DNA of 64,000 nt, from positions 62,001-126,000 of the forward strand of contig JARYGU010000001.1 in NCBI GenBank assembly GCA_033795365.1, in the 5' to 3' direction. Below are positions 25,966-34,652 of the stretch, piece after piece. Each line of letters opens with the position of its first letter. The first letter of the stretch is position 1. This DNA comes from JARYGU01 sp033795365. GTDB taxonomy: Bacteria > Pseudomonadota > Alphaproteobacteria > Rhizobiales > Rhizobiaceae. The notes below the pieces were generated by a model, which searched no databases, had not been told where the DNA came from, and saw only the letters and a list, made by a program, of their open reading frames with translations. The position numbers and the translations under genes were made by a program.

Positions 25966-26952
25966 ATGAAGAAACTTATGATCGCTCTCGCCTCGGCAAC
26001 GGCCCTTCTGGCCTCGTCCGCCCTGGCGCAGGAAAAGCTGAAGGTCGGCGCGGCCCCTTACGGCCTCAACGCCGAATTCATGCAGATCTGGTCGGCGGCG
26101 CTCGAGGAGCACCCGGCCGTCAAGAACGGCGAAGTCCAGCTGACCGTCTTCGACGGGCGCTACGATGCACTCGTCCAGCAGGAACAGTTCAACACGATGA
26201 TCACGCAGCAGTTCGATGCCATCATCTTCGTTCCGATCGACATCGATGCCGGCGCCACCGCCGTTCAGGCCGCTCATGACGCCGATATTCCGGTCGTCGG
26301 CTCCAATACCCGCGTGAACTCCGATCTGCTCGCCGCCTATGTCGGCTCCGACGACACGGTTTCCGGCTACATGGAAGCCAAGACCGTTCTCGACAAGATC
26401 GGCTGCAAGGGCAATGTCGTGATCATCGAAGGTCCGATCGGTCAGTCGGCACAGATCTCCCGCCTCGAAGGCAACCAGAAGGCCCTTGCCGAATGCCCGG
26501 ATGTCAAGGTTCTCGAACAGCAGACCGCCAACTGGTCGCGCGCCGAGGCACAGACGCTGATGGAAAACTGGCTGACCGCCCATCCCGGCCAGATCAACGG
26601 CGTAATCGGCCAGAATGACGAAATGGCGCTCGGCGCGATCGAGGCGATCAAGGCGGCCAACCTGAAAGTCGAGGACTTCGCGATCGCCGGTATCGACGGC
26701 GTGACCGACGCGCTCAACGCCGTCAAGGAAGGCACGATGACCTCGATCCTGCAGGATGCGCGCGCGCAGGCGCAGGGCGCGCTCGATCTTGCCATCTTCC
26801 ACGCGAAGAAGGGCGACTACAAGCCGCAGTCCGATATCTGGAGCCAGTATCCGGACATGCCCTTCAACGACGGCAAGGACACGGAATACAATGTTCCGTG
26901 GACCCCGGTGACGAGCGAGAATGTCGACAAGCTGCTCGAGGCGCGCAAATAA
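25966..26952 (+). CDS. periplasmic sugar/polyol-binding protein (RbsB class)
   Basis: A 328-residue family 4 periplasmic binding protein. Signal peptide MKKLMIALASATALLASSALA. The ribose-binding-like fold is shown by FNTMITQQFDAIIFVPIDIDA, IPVVGSNTRVN, VIGQNDEMALGAIEAIKAA and FAIAGIDGVTDALNAVK. ACGGAGGAG precedes the ATG. It feeds the adjacent RbsC/RbsA-type transporter. The operon context of a polyol dehydrogenase and DhaK/DhaL suggests a small polyol or ketose ligand (inference). A GC-rich stem-loop follows the gene. Confidence 0.88.
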   Translation: MKKLMIALASATALLASSALAQEKLKVGAAPYGLNAEFMQIWSAALEEHPAVKNGEVQLTVFDGRYDALVQQEQFNTMITQQFDAIIFVPIDIDAGATAVQAAHDADIPVVGSNTRVNSDLLAAYVGSDDTVSGYMEAKTVLDKIGCKGNVVIIEGPIGQSAQISRLEGNQKALAECPDVKVLEQQTANWSRAEAQTLMENWLTAHPGQINGVIGQNDEMALGAIEAIKAANLKVEDFAIAGIDGVTDALNAVKEGTMTSILQDARAQAQGALDLAIFHAKKGDYKPQSDIWSQYPDMPFNDGKDTEYNVPWTPVTSENVDKLLEARK

Positions 26953-26968
26953 TCTAATAATCTAAAAA

Positions 26969-26990
26969 GCGGGGCGGTCCGCCGCCCCGC
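26969..26990 (+). terminator. intercistronic stem-loop after binding-protein gene
   Basis: Perfect 9-nt arms GCGGGGCGG (26969-26977) and complement (26982-26990), loop TCCG, no U-tract. It stands 16 bp after the stop of the binding-protein gene and before the SDR gene of the same operon, so it is more likely an mRNA-stabilising hairpin than a full terminator. Confidence 0.65.
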
Positions 26991-27016
26991 ATTCCCACCT
27001 GCCGAGGTTCGACACC

Positions 27017-27790
27017 ATGACTGACACAGCTCCCAAGATCGATCTCAACTTCCCGCTCGACGGCAAGGTCGCGCTCGTCACCGGCGGTGCCTCCGGCATC
27101 GGCGCGGCAATCGCCAGCGCCTTCGCATCGAAAGGCGCGAAGATCGCCGTGCTCGACATCAATGCCGATATCGCCAGAGCGAAGGCTGACGAGCTCGGAG
27201 CATCCGCGAAGCCTTTCGTCTGCGACGTCGCGGACGCTGCCTCGGTCGAAAGAGCGGTTGCCGATGTGGTCGCGGCCTTCGGCGGCATCGACATCGCGGT
27301 CAACAGCGCCGGCATCGCAGTCCTCGCGCCCGCGGAGGAGCTGACCGTCGCCCAGTGGGACAGGACGATCGACATCAACCTCAAGGGTACGTTCCTCGTG
27401 ACCCAGGCCGTCGGCCGCCACATGATCTCCGCCGGCAGGCGCGGCAGGATCGTCAATCTCGCCTCGCAGGCGGGCACGGTCGCGATCGAGGAGCATGTCG
27501 CCTACTGCGCCTCGAAATTCGGCGTCATCGGAATGTCGAAGACCTTTGCCGCCGAATGGGGCAAGCACGGCATTACCGTCAACACCATTTCCCCGACGAT
27601 CGTCCTGACCGAGCTCGGCAAGAAGGCTTGGGCCGGCGAAAAAGGCGAGGCAGCGAAGAAGCGCATTCCCAACGGCCGCTTCGCCTTCCCCGAGGAGATC
27701 GCTGCCGCCGCCGTGTTCCTCGCTTCGGCAGGCGCCGACATGATCAACGGGGCCGACCTGCTCATCGACGGCGGTTACACAATTCTCTGA
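27017..27790 (+). CDS. SDR polyol dehydrogenase (GolD / D-threitol dehydrogenase-like)
   Basis: A 257-residue NAD-dependent SDR. TGGASGIG at residues 22-29, NSAG at 96-99, catalytic Ser150, Tyr163 and Lys167 in YCASK, and IDGGYTIL at the end. The N-terminal LNFPLDGKVALVTGG and the C-terminal ADLLIDGGYTIL resemble polyol dehydrogenases of the GolD/DthD type that oxidise a polyol to a ketose. Located between a sugar importer and DhaK/DhaL, it most likely makes the ketose that the kinase then phosphorylates. Substrate could be threitol, erythritol-type, glycerol or another small polyol. Confidence 0.82.
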   Translation: MTDTAPKIDLNFPLDGKVALVTGGASGIGAAIASAFASKGAKIAVLDINADIARAKADELGASAKPFVCDVADAASVERAVADVVAAFGGIDIAVNSAGIAVLAPAEELTVAQWDRTIDINLKGTFLVTQAVGRHMISAGRRGRIVNLASQAGTVAIEEHVAYCASKFGVIGMSKTFAAEWGKHGITVNTISPTIVLTELGKKAWAGEKGEAAKKRIPNGRFAFPEEIAAAAVFLASAGADMINGADLLIDGGYTIL

Positions 27791-27824
27791 GCGCGCAATC
27801 GCTCGTCAGTCTACAGGAGTTACC

Positions 27825-28817
27825 ATGCAGCGGTTCATCAACAATCCCGACGAGGTCGTGGAGGATACCGTCAAAGGGTTTGTGAAGGCGCATGCCGATA
27901 TCGTCCGGCTTGCCGAAAATCCACGGGTCATCGCCGCCAAGGGTGCCCCGGTCGCCGGCAAGGTCGGCGTCGTCACCGGCGGCGGCTCCGGGCATGAACC
28001 GGCCTTCATCGGCTATACCGGCAAGAACATGCTGGATGCGGTCGCCGTGGGAGAGCTCTTCTCCTCGCCGACGGCCAAGAGCTTCCACGACGCCATCCGC
28101 GAGGCGAACGGCGGCAAGGGCGTGGTCTGCCTCTACGGCAACTATGCCGGCGACAACATGAACGTGAAGATGGCCGTGAAGCTTGCGGCCAAGGACGGCA
28201 TCGAGGTCGCGACCGTCGTCGCCAATGACGACGTCTGCTCCGCCCCGGCGAGCGAGAGAGAAAAGCGCCGCGGCGTCGCCGGCGAGATCTTCATGTGGAA
28301 GATCGGCGGCGCGAAGGCAGCAACCGGCGCAAGCCTCGAAGAAGTGCGCGCGAGCGCCCAGAAGGCGATCGACAATTGCCGGTCGATCGGCATCGGCCTC
28401 GGCCCCTGCACGCTTCCCTCCGTCGGCCATCCGAATTTCCAGATCGAGCCCGGCACGATGGAGGTCGGCATCGGCCATCACGGAGAGCCGGGCGTTCGCG
28501 TCGAGGCGCTGAAGACCGCCGACGAGGTCGCGAAAGACATGGTGCAGATCGTGCTCGACGATCACGGCCTTGCCGCCGGCACCGAGGTCGCCGTGCTTGT
28601 CTCCGGTCTCGGCGCGACCCCGCTCAACGAGCTCTATATCCTGAACGACACGATCTCATCCGAGATCGAAGCGCGTGGCCTCAGGATTTACCGGACTTAC
28701 GTCGGAAACTATTTCACCTCGCTCGAAATGGTCGGCGCGACACTCACCGTGATGGCGCTGGACGACGAGATGAAGGAACTTCTCGACGTCGAAGTCCGTT
28801 GCACGGCCCTGCTTTGA
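27825..28817 (+). CDS. dhaK: DhaK-type kinase subunit (dihydroxyacetone/erythrulose)
   Basis: A 330-residue DhaK domain protein. Substrate-binding motifs are GGGSGHEPAFIGY (His57) and IGHHGEPG, where H219 corresponds to the histidine that holds the ketose covalently in DhaK. It forms the substrate subunit of a two-part kinase with the DhaL gene downstream. The classical E. coli system also needs the PTS protein DhaM, which is not here; the pair may use ATP directly, as reported for erythrulose kinases of this family. Family members are known for dihydroxyacetone, D-erythrulose and L-erythrulose. Confidence 0.88.
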   Translation: MQRFINNPDEVVEDTVKGFVKAHADIVRLAENPRVIAAKGAPVAGKVGVVTGGGSGHEPAFIGYTGKNMLDAVAVGELFSSPTAKSFHDAIREANGGKGVVCLYGNYAGDNMNVKMAVKLAAKDGIEVATVVANDDVCSAPASEREKRRGVAGEIFMWKIGGAKAATGASLEEVRASAQKAIDNCRSIGIGLGPCTLPSVGHPNFQIEPGTMEVGIGHHGEPGVRVEALKTADEVAKDMVQIVLDDHGLAAGTEVAVLVSGLGATPLNELYILNDTISSEIEARGLRIYRTYVGNYFTSLEMVGATLTVMALDDEMKELLDVEVRCTALL

Positions 28818-28831
28818 GAGGAAGCCTCACC

Positions 28832-29473
28832 ATGCAGACATTCCAGAATGCTGGAGCCGGAGCCATCGTGCTTTCGATGGCCGACCGGATCATCGAGAAC
28901 AAGGCCTATCTCAGCGAGATCGACGGCAAAATCGGCGACGGCGACCATGGCGTCAACATGGCCAAGGGCTTCGGCATGGCAGCCGAGCGGCTGAAGGGCG
29001 AGAATGCCTCGCTGGCATCGGCGCTCGATACGCTCGGAACGGTGCTGATGACCGAGATCGGCGGTTCGATGGGCCCGCTCTACGGCGTCATGTTCACCGA
29101 ATTCGCAGAGAAGATCGAGGGCGTCGGCGCGATCGACGCTGTCGCCTTCAGCACCATGCTGCATGCCGGCCTCGAAGGCATCCAGTCGATCGGTTCCGCC
29201 AAGGTGGGCGACAAGACCCTGCTCGACACCTTCGTGCCTGCCACCGAAGCCTTCGACAAGGCGGCGGCGGAAGGCAAGTCCTTCGCCGAGGCCTTGGACG
29301 CGCTGGTCTCAGCGGCAGAGGCGGGCCGCGACTCGACCCGCGATCTGGTAGCCAAGATCGGCCGCGCCAGCCGGCTCGGCGAGCGTTCGCTCGGCGTGCT
29401 CGATGCGGGCGCGACCTCCTGCGCACTGATCCTGAAGGAACTCGCGCTCGGCGCCCGCCAGCGCCTGCAATAA
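28832..29473 (+). CDS. dhaL: DhaL-type nucleotide-binding kinase subunit
   Basis: A 213-residue DhaL subunit. The metal- and nucleotide-binding motifs GDGDHG, GGSMGPLYG, DTFVPA and GRASRLGERSLGVLDAGATS are all intact. It works with DhaK to phosphorylate a short ketose in the cytosol. GAGGAAG precedes the ATG 14 bp after dhaK. It is the last gene of the operon and is followed by a hairpin with a T-run before the convergent soxG gene. Confidence 0.88.
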   Translation: MQTFQNAGAGAIVLSMADRIIENKAYLSEIDGKIGDGDHGVNMAKGFGMAAERLKGENASLASALDTLGTVLMTEIGGSMGPLYGVMFTEFAEKIEGVGAIDAVAFSTMLHAGLEGIQSIGSAKVGDKTLLDTFVPATEAFDKAAAEGKSFAEALDALVSAAEAGRDSTRDLVAKIGRASRLGERSLGVLDAGATSCALILKELALGARQRLQ

Positions 29474-29499
29474 TAACGGCAGGTTTCTCCCGAGGCTGC

Positions 29500-29538
29500 G
29501 CGGCCCTGCTCAAGAGCGGGGTCGCGTGCCGCGTTTTT
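29500..29538 (+). terminator. probable terminator after dhaL
   Basis: Arms 29500-29511 and 29514-29525 pair over 12 positions, two as G-U; the innermost pair must open to give a 4-nt loop. A T5 run follows at 29534-29538 after a GC-rich spacer. It lies between the convergent dhaL and soxG genes. Confidence 0.5.
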
Positions 29539-30071
29539 CAGAGAAATTCCGCGCACATGGCCGAAAGATCGTCGAAAAGGCTTTCGGCGAAGCCACGCAG
29601 CACCATGATTTCGAAGACCTGTTCGCCGGTGCGGGTGAGATGGGCGGAAACATGCCCGATCAACGTCGTGGCGGAATGGCCGACGGGAAACGCCGAAAGG
29701 TCAAGATCGACCGCGGTGCCCTTCGAAAGTACCCGTTCGGCCATGCGGCCTTCCAGCCGCATGCGCACGCGGCCGTGGCTCTGGTCGACGATGGCGGCTC
29801 GCGGCCTCAGCATTTCCATCAGTTCCGCCATCCTGGTTCGCACCAATGGTTCGTCGGATATGACGAACCATTGGCCGGGACCTGACACGCGGACCGCATA
29901 GCTCTCATCCGGCACGGCCGACTCCAGCACCGCCCGCAGGTCATGTTCCCCTGCCCTGGCGAGCACGTGGATCACGCATCCTTCGGCAAGCGGCGTCAGC
30001 GAAATCTCCGCCGAGACGAGGGCGCGACGGTCTTCGAGCGCTGCGCGCGGCAGGATACGGATGTCAGGCAT
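29538..30071 (-). CDS. soxG: sarcosine oxidase gamma-type subunit (SoxG / MgdD)
   Basis: A 177-residue gamma subunit, distantly related to the GcvT/folate-binding fold: ISLTPLAEGCVIHVLARAG, GPGQWFVISDEP, DQSHGRVRMRLEGRMAERVLSKGTAVDLDL and HLTRTGEQVFEIMVLRGFAESLFDDL. The ATG overlaps the soxA end by 8 bp; the longer open frame upstream is antisense noise within soxA. Gamma caps the heterotetramer. In this context it may equally be MgdD of N-methylglutamate dehydrogenase, which is homologous to sarcosine oxidase. Confidence 0.85.
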   Translation of the reverse strand: MPDIRILPRAALEDRRALVSAEISLTPLAEGCVIHVLARAGEHDLRAVLESAVPDESYAVRVSGPGQWFVISDEPLVRTRMAELMEMLRPRAAIVDQSHGRVRMRLEGRMAERVLSKGTAVDLDLSAFPVGHSATTLIGHVSAHLTRTGEQVFEIMVLRGFAESLFDDLSAMCAEFL

Positions 30072-33018
30072 GGAGTTTCTCGCTCTCGGGATCGACGAAG
30101 ACGGGGCTGCAGAGAATGGCGCGCGTATATTCGTTCCTGATGCCGTTCCAGACGACGACCTCCTCGCCATGCCGTTCGGGGCCGCGCCTGACCAGCGCTA
30201 GCCCGATCGTCGAGCCGACATGCGGCGAGTATGCGGCCGACGTCACATAGCCCTGATCGTTTTCCAGCGCGGCAGCCGCCCCTTTCTCAAGGATATGGGC
30301 GCCGGCGCGGAAGGAAGTCTTGGGGTCGACTGGCCGCAGGCCGACAAGGCTCGGCCGGTCCGCAGCGCTCAATCCTTCCCGCTGCAGCATCGCTTTCCCG
30401 ATGAAATCCGGCTTGGTGCCCGACACCATCCGCGCAAAGCCGAGATCGGCGGGCACGACCGTACCGTTGATCTCGTTGTGGGTGACATGGCCCTTCTCGA
30501 TGCGCAGCACGCCGAGCGCCTCTGTCCCGTAAGGCTGGATGCCATGGTCCGCTCCAGCCTGCATGAGCGCATCGGCGACGCTTTCGCCATATCCCGCCGG
30601 GACGGCGAGCTCATAGGCGAGCTCGCCGGAAAAGGATATCCGGAAGAGGCGCCCCACAAGCACGCCGCCGAAAAGCGAGACCTCGCGCGCTGCCAGATAG
30701 GGGAACGCCTTATTCGAAATATCCTCGTCCACCACCTGCCGAAGGACATCGCGTGACCTCGGACCGGCGATCGCCATCTGCGCCCATTGGTCTGTGACCG
30801 AGGAAAGCCGCACGTCCAGCTCCGGCCAGAGCGCCTGCGCGCAGAATTCCAGATGGTTCATGACGCCTGCCGCATAGGCTGTCGTGGTCGTCATGAAGAA
30901 GTGCTCCTCGCCGAGCCGGCTCGTCGTGCCGTCGTCATAGATAAAGCCGTCTTCGCGCAACATCAGGCCATATCGCGCCTTGCCGACCGGCAGCTTCAGG
31001 AATGCGTTGCAATAGATCCTGTTCAGGAACTCGGCGGCATCCGCTCCATGGATCTCGATCTTGCCCAGCGTGGAGACGTCGCAGATGCCGACATTGCGGC
31101 GGACATTGACGACCTCGCGGTCGACGCTTTCGCGCCAGCCAGTCTCGCCGGAACGCGGAAACCAGGATGACCGGTACCAGAGACCCGTCTCCACGAAAAC
31201 CGCACCGTTCTTCTTCGCCCATCCGTGCAAAGGCGACGTCCTGACGGGCTGGAAATGCTTTCCGTGATGCGCCCCTGCGAGTGCGCCGAAAGAGACCGGC
31301 GTGTAGAACGGGCGGTAGGTCGTGGTTCCGACCTCGCCCGGCGAGATGCCGCGTGCCTCGGCAAGAATGCCGACCGCATTGATATTCGACAGTTTGCCCT
31401 GGTCTGTCGCCATGCCGCTGGTGGTATAGCGCTTTGCGAGCTCCACATGAGCGTAGCCCTCCCGCACCGCGAGCGCGATATCCTTCAGATGAACGTCGTT
31501 CTGGAAATCGACGAAGGCCTTGCCCTTTGTTCCCGGAACAGACCAGAGAGGCTTTCGGACGGTCCGTGCCTCGGCGGCGCCGTAACTTGCCGGTTCGGCA
31601 CGAAATCCCATGCTCGCGCAGAGGCTGGCCGCCGTTCTGGATCCGTCCTCGAAGCAGGCGATGAGCCCTCCGACTGCGTTTGCGGCTCCGGCGAGCGATA
31701 TGCCGTTCAGGCCTTGCGGCGCGAGGAAGGCGCCATGGTCTTGCGACCAGACGGGCCTGCCGCCGCGATGGCAGGCAAGATTGATCACCGGGTTGAACCC
31801 GCCCGACATCGCGAGACTATCCACTGCGATCTTTTCCGTGCGGCCCCCTTGCGAAACAGTGATCGCCGAAAGCCTTTTGCCGCCATGTGCCTTGAGGACG
31901 ACACCGCCCTTGATCACCCGCGCCTTCCCGCCGAAGGGCTGCGCCGCATCCGGCCTGGTGTCGATGATCGCGGCGACCTCGACCCCTGCGGCCTCGAGAT
32001 CGGCGGCAAGACCGTAGGCGTCGTCGCCGGTCGTGAAAACGGCGGCCCTTCTGCCGGGCGCAACCGCATAGCGGTTGAGATAGCTTCGCATCGCCCCTGC
32101 CATCATCACGCCCGGAATGTCGTTACCGCCGAAGACGAGCGGGCGTTCCTCCGCGCCGGTCGCAAGAAGCGCCTGCTTCGCCGCTATGCGCCAGAGGCGT
32201 TCGACCGGCGAACCCGGAAGCGGCGATGCTAGATGCTTCTGCACCCGCTCCACGCCTGCGAAGACGTTGCCGTCATACCAGCCGAAGATCGTCGTGCGGG
32301 ACATGATGCGGACATTCGGCAGGCTTTCCAGCTCCCTGAGGATATCGGAGGCGAGATCGGCCGCCGCCCGTTCTCCGACCGCAGCCGTCTCGGAAAGAAG
32401 CGAGCCGCCCGCCCGCGCACCCTCGTCGGCCAGGATGACGCGCGCCCCGGCGAGGCCGGCCGTCAGCGCGGCGGCAAGTCCCGCGGGACCCGCGCCGACG
32501 ACAAGCAGGTCGCAATGGGCCCAGCTCTTCTCATAGCTGTCGGGATCGGCCTCATATGCGGCCCTGCCGAGACCGGCCGCCTTGCGGATGAACGGTTCAT
32601 AGAGCCGTTCCCAGAATGCGGCAGGCCACATGAAGGTCTTGTAGTAGAAGCCGGCGCCGAGGAAAGGCGACAGCAGACCGTTCAGCATCCCGATATCGAA
32701 ATCGAGCGAAGGCCAGCGGTTCTGGCTGCGGGCGGCCAGGCCGTCGTAGAGCTCCTGCATGGTGGCGCGCGTGTTGGGCTCGGTGCGCCCTTCCCTGCCG
32801 ATGGTCATCAGCGCGTTGGGCTCCGCGGCGCCCGCCGTCAGGATGCCCCGCGGCCGGTGATACTTGAAGCTGCGGCCAACCAGCCGCCGACCGTTCGCAA
32901 GCAGCGCCGAGGCGAGCGTATCGCCCGCCAGCCCCTGCAATGGCGCGCCGTCGAAGGTGAAGGAAAGGACAGCGGCTCTGTCGACGAGCCCGCCTTTTGC
33001 CAGGCGATAGGATGTCAC
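30064..33018 (-). CDS. soxA: sarcosine oxidase alpha-type subunit (SoxA / MgdC)
   Basis: A 984-residue alpha subunit. N-terminal ferredoxin-like domain (about 10-100, without the iron-sulfur cysteines), an NAD/FAD-type dinucleotide fold with VGAGPAGLAAALTAGLAGARV, and a C-terminal GcvT-like tetrahydrofolate domain (about 590-970; DVSTLGKIEIHGADAAEFL, KGHVTHNEINGTVVPADLGF). The folate domain captures the methyl carbon as methylene-THF. The start is GTG, overlapping the soxD stop by 4 bp. With mgs and gmaS homologues on the other side of the regulators, N-methylglutamate is a likely real substrate. Confidence 0.93.
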   Translation of the reverse strand: MTSYRLAKGGLVDRAAVLSFTFDGAPLQGLAGDTLASALLANGRRLVGRSFKYHRPRGILTAGAAEPNALMTIGREGRTEPNTRATMQELYDGLAARSQNRWPSLDFDIGMLNGLLSPFLGAGFYYKTFMWPAAFWERLYEPFIRKAAGLGRAAYEADPDSYEKSWAHCDLLVVGAGPAGLAAALTAGLAGARVILADEGARAGGSLLSETAAVGERAAADLASDILRELESLPNVRIMSRTTIFGWYDGNVFAGVERVQKHLASPLPGSPVERLWRIAAKQALLATGAEERPLVFGGNDIPGVMMAGAMRSYLNRYAVAPGRRAAVFTTGDDAYGLAADLEAAGVEVAAIIDTRPDAAQPFGGKARVIKGGVVLKAHGGKRLSAITVSQGGRTEKIAVDSLAMSGGFNPVINLACHRGGRPVWSQDHGAFLAPQGLNGISLAGAANAVGGLIACFEDGSRTAASLCASMGFRAEPASYGAAEARTVRKPLWSVPGTKGKAFVDFQNDVHLKDIALAVREGYAHVELAKRYTTSGMATDQGKLSNINAVGILAEARGISPGEVGTTTYRPFYTPVSFGALAGAHHGKHFQPVRTSPLHGWAKKNGAVFVETGLWYRSSWFPRSGETGWRESVDREVVNVRRNVGICDVSTLGKIEIHGADAAEFLNRIYCNAFLKLPVGKARYGLMLREDGFIYDDGTTSRLGEEHFFMTTTTAYAAGVMNHLEFCAQALWPELDVRLSSVTDQWAQMAIAGPRSRDVLRQVVDEDISNKAFPYLAAREVSLFGGVLVGRLFRISFSGELAYELAVPAGYGESVADALMQAGADHGIQPYGTEALGVLRIEKGHVTHNEINGTVVPADLGFARMVSGTKPDFIGKAMLQREGLSAADRPSLVGLRPVDPKTSFRAGAHILEKGAAAALENDQGYVTSAAYSPHVGSTIGLALVRRGPERHGEEVVVWNGIRNEYTRAILCSPVFVDPESEKLHA

Positions 33019-33287
33019 GCCCTCACCTCCTTCGCCGCTGCCGCGTCGCGGACGCTTTCGACGTCATGCGTCGCGGTGTCGCGGGTGACGACGAGCCAGC
33101 GGCGGCAGCCGGACGTGTGGTGCCAATATTCGTCGTAGCGCCCGCGCGGATTGTCGCGCAGATAGACGTAGTCGAACCACAGATCGGCCCCGGCATCCGG
33201 CGCCGGGCGGGCAAGTGCCGCGCCCTTGATCGTATATTCCTCTTTGGGTCGCGCGCCGCAATGCGGGCAGGTCACGAGGCTGGCCAT
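33015..33287 (-). CDS. soxD: sarcosine oxidase delta-type subunit (SoxD / MgdB)
   Basis: A 90-residue zinc-binding delta subunit. Zinc ligands are visible as C7-P-H-C10 (CPHCGARPKEEY) and H57/C61 in HHTSGCRRWL. The core LWFDYVYLRDNPRGRYDEYWHH is the family signature. It is between soxB and soxA, overlapping soxA by 4 bp. Length is normal. Confidence 0.93.
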   Translation of the reverse strand: MASLVTCPHCGARPKEEYTIKGAALARPAPDAGADLWFDYVYLRDNPRGRYDEYWHHTSGCRRWLVVTRDTATHDVESVRDAAAAKEVRA

Positions 33288-33313
33288 AGCTTGGAATTTC
33301 CCCCAGGCGACAT

Positions 33314-34564
33314 TCAGTGAAGATTGGACTGAGCGCCGACGCCCTTTTCATCGATGAGACGGCCGCGCGCGAACCGGTCGAGGCGAAAGGCGCCCGCGGT
33401 CCCGTGCGGTTCGCCACGTGCGATCAGATGCGCGTAGCAGTAGCCGGATGCCGGCGTCGCCTTGAAGCCGCCGTAGCACCAGCCGGCATTGAGATAGAGA
33501 TTGTCGATATGGGTCCGGTCGATGATCGGCGAGCCGTCCATGCTCATGTCCATGATGCCGCCCCAGGAGCGCAGCACGCGCAGGCGCGAAAGCGCCGGGA
33601 TCATCGCCTTTCCCGCCTCCGCGACATGCTCGACCGTCGCCAGGTTGCCGCGTTGGGCATAGGAATTGTAGCCGTCGATGTCGCCACCGAAGACGAGGCC
33701 GCCCTTGTCGGATTGCGAGACATAGAAATGCCCGGCGCCGAAGGTGACCACGCAGTCGATGAAAGGCTTCAGCCCTTCCGACACGAAGGCCTGCAGCACA
33801 TGGCTTTCCATCGGCAGCTTCATGCCCGCCATCTCCGCGACACGGGAAGAATTGCCGGCGGCGGCGAGCGCGAGCTTGTTGCAGCCGATGAAGCCCCTTG
33901 TGGTCTCGACGCCGGTTACGCGGCCGCTTTCCTGCCGGATGCCGGTCACCTCGCAGTGCTGGATGATGTCGACGCCGCGCATGTCCGCGCCGCGGGCATA
34001 ACCCCAGGCCACCGCATCATGGCGCACCGTGCCGCCCCGCTTCTGCAGGAGCCCGCCCTGTATTGGAAACCGGGCATTGTCGAAATCGAGGAAAGGCAGC
34101 ATCTGCCGCACCGCCGCGCAGTCCAGCAACTCGGCATCTACGCCGTGCAGGCGCATGGCGTTGCCGCGGCGGGTATAGGCGTCGCGCTGCGCGTCGGAAT
34201 GGTAGAGGTTCAGCACGCCGCGCTGGGACACCATGGCATTGAAGTTGAAATCCTGCTCGAGCCCTTCCCACAGTTTCATCGAAAGCTCGTAGAACGGGTT
34301 GTTGCCCGGAAGCAGATAATTGGAACGTATGATGGTCGTGTTGCGGCCGACATTGCCGGAACCGACATACCCCTTTTCCAGCACCGCGATATTGCCGATG
34401 CCGAATTCCTTAGCGAGGTAATAGGCGGTCGCAAGGCCATGCCCGCCGCCCCCGACGATGATCACGTCGTAATGCGGCTTCGGTGCCGGATCCCGCCAGG
34501 CCGGTTTCCAGGCGCGGTTGCCGCGAAACCCGTTCATCAAAACCGAAAAAACCGAATACCGCAT
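33314..34564 (-). CDS. soxB: sarcosine oxidase beta-type subunit (SoxB / MgdA)
   Basis: A 416-residue flavoprotein that carries the active site. The FAD-binding motif VIIVGGGGHGLATAYYLAKEFG is at residues 34-55. H182 in GTVRHDAVAWG matches the histidine that binds FMN covalently in heterotetrameric sarcosine oxidase. The start MRYSVFSVLMNGF is preferred since ACGAGGTC lies 8-9 nt before it and the family begins there; a start seven codons earlier has no ribosome site. First gene of soxBDAG, divergent from a GlxA-type regulator. Confidence 0.93.
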   Translation of the reverse strand: MRYSVFSVLMNGFRGNRAWKPAWRDPAPKPHYDVIIVGGGGHGLATAYYLAKEFGIGNIAVLEKGYVGSGNVGRNTTIIRSNYLLPGNNPFYELSMKLWEGLEQDFNFNAMVSQRGVLNLYHSDAQRDAYTRRGNAMRLHGVDAELLDCAAVRQMLPFLDFDNARFPIQGGLLQKRGGTVRHDAVAWGYARGADMRGVDIIQHCEVTGIRQESGRVTGVETTRGFIGCNKLALAAAGNSSRVAEMAGMKLPMESHVLQAFVSEGLKPFIDCVVTFGAGHFYVSQSDKGGLVFGGDIDGYNSYAQRGNLATVEHVAEAGKAMIPALSRLRVLRSWGGIMDMSMDGSPIIDRTHIDNLYLNAGWCYGGFKATPASGYCYAHLIARGEPHGTAGAFRLDRFARGRLIDEKGVGAQSNLH

Positions 34565-34652
34565 CGTCAGGACCTCGTGAGACATCCGAGTTGTAAAGAG
34601 GCGCGCGCTGGTTTAATTCCACAAATGAGACGATCGAGATTAAAAACGGGCC

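Noticed and set aside
29538..34564. Locus read simply as betaine/sarcosine catabolism
   Set aside because: Not excluded, but glyA, purU, folD and sdaB are missing while gmaS- and mgsABC-like genes are adjacent, so the methylamine reading is preferred.
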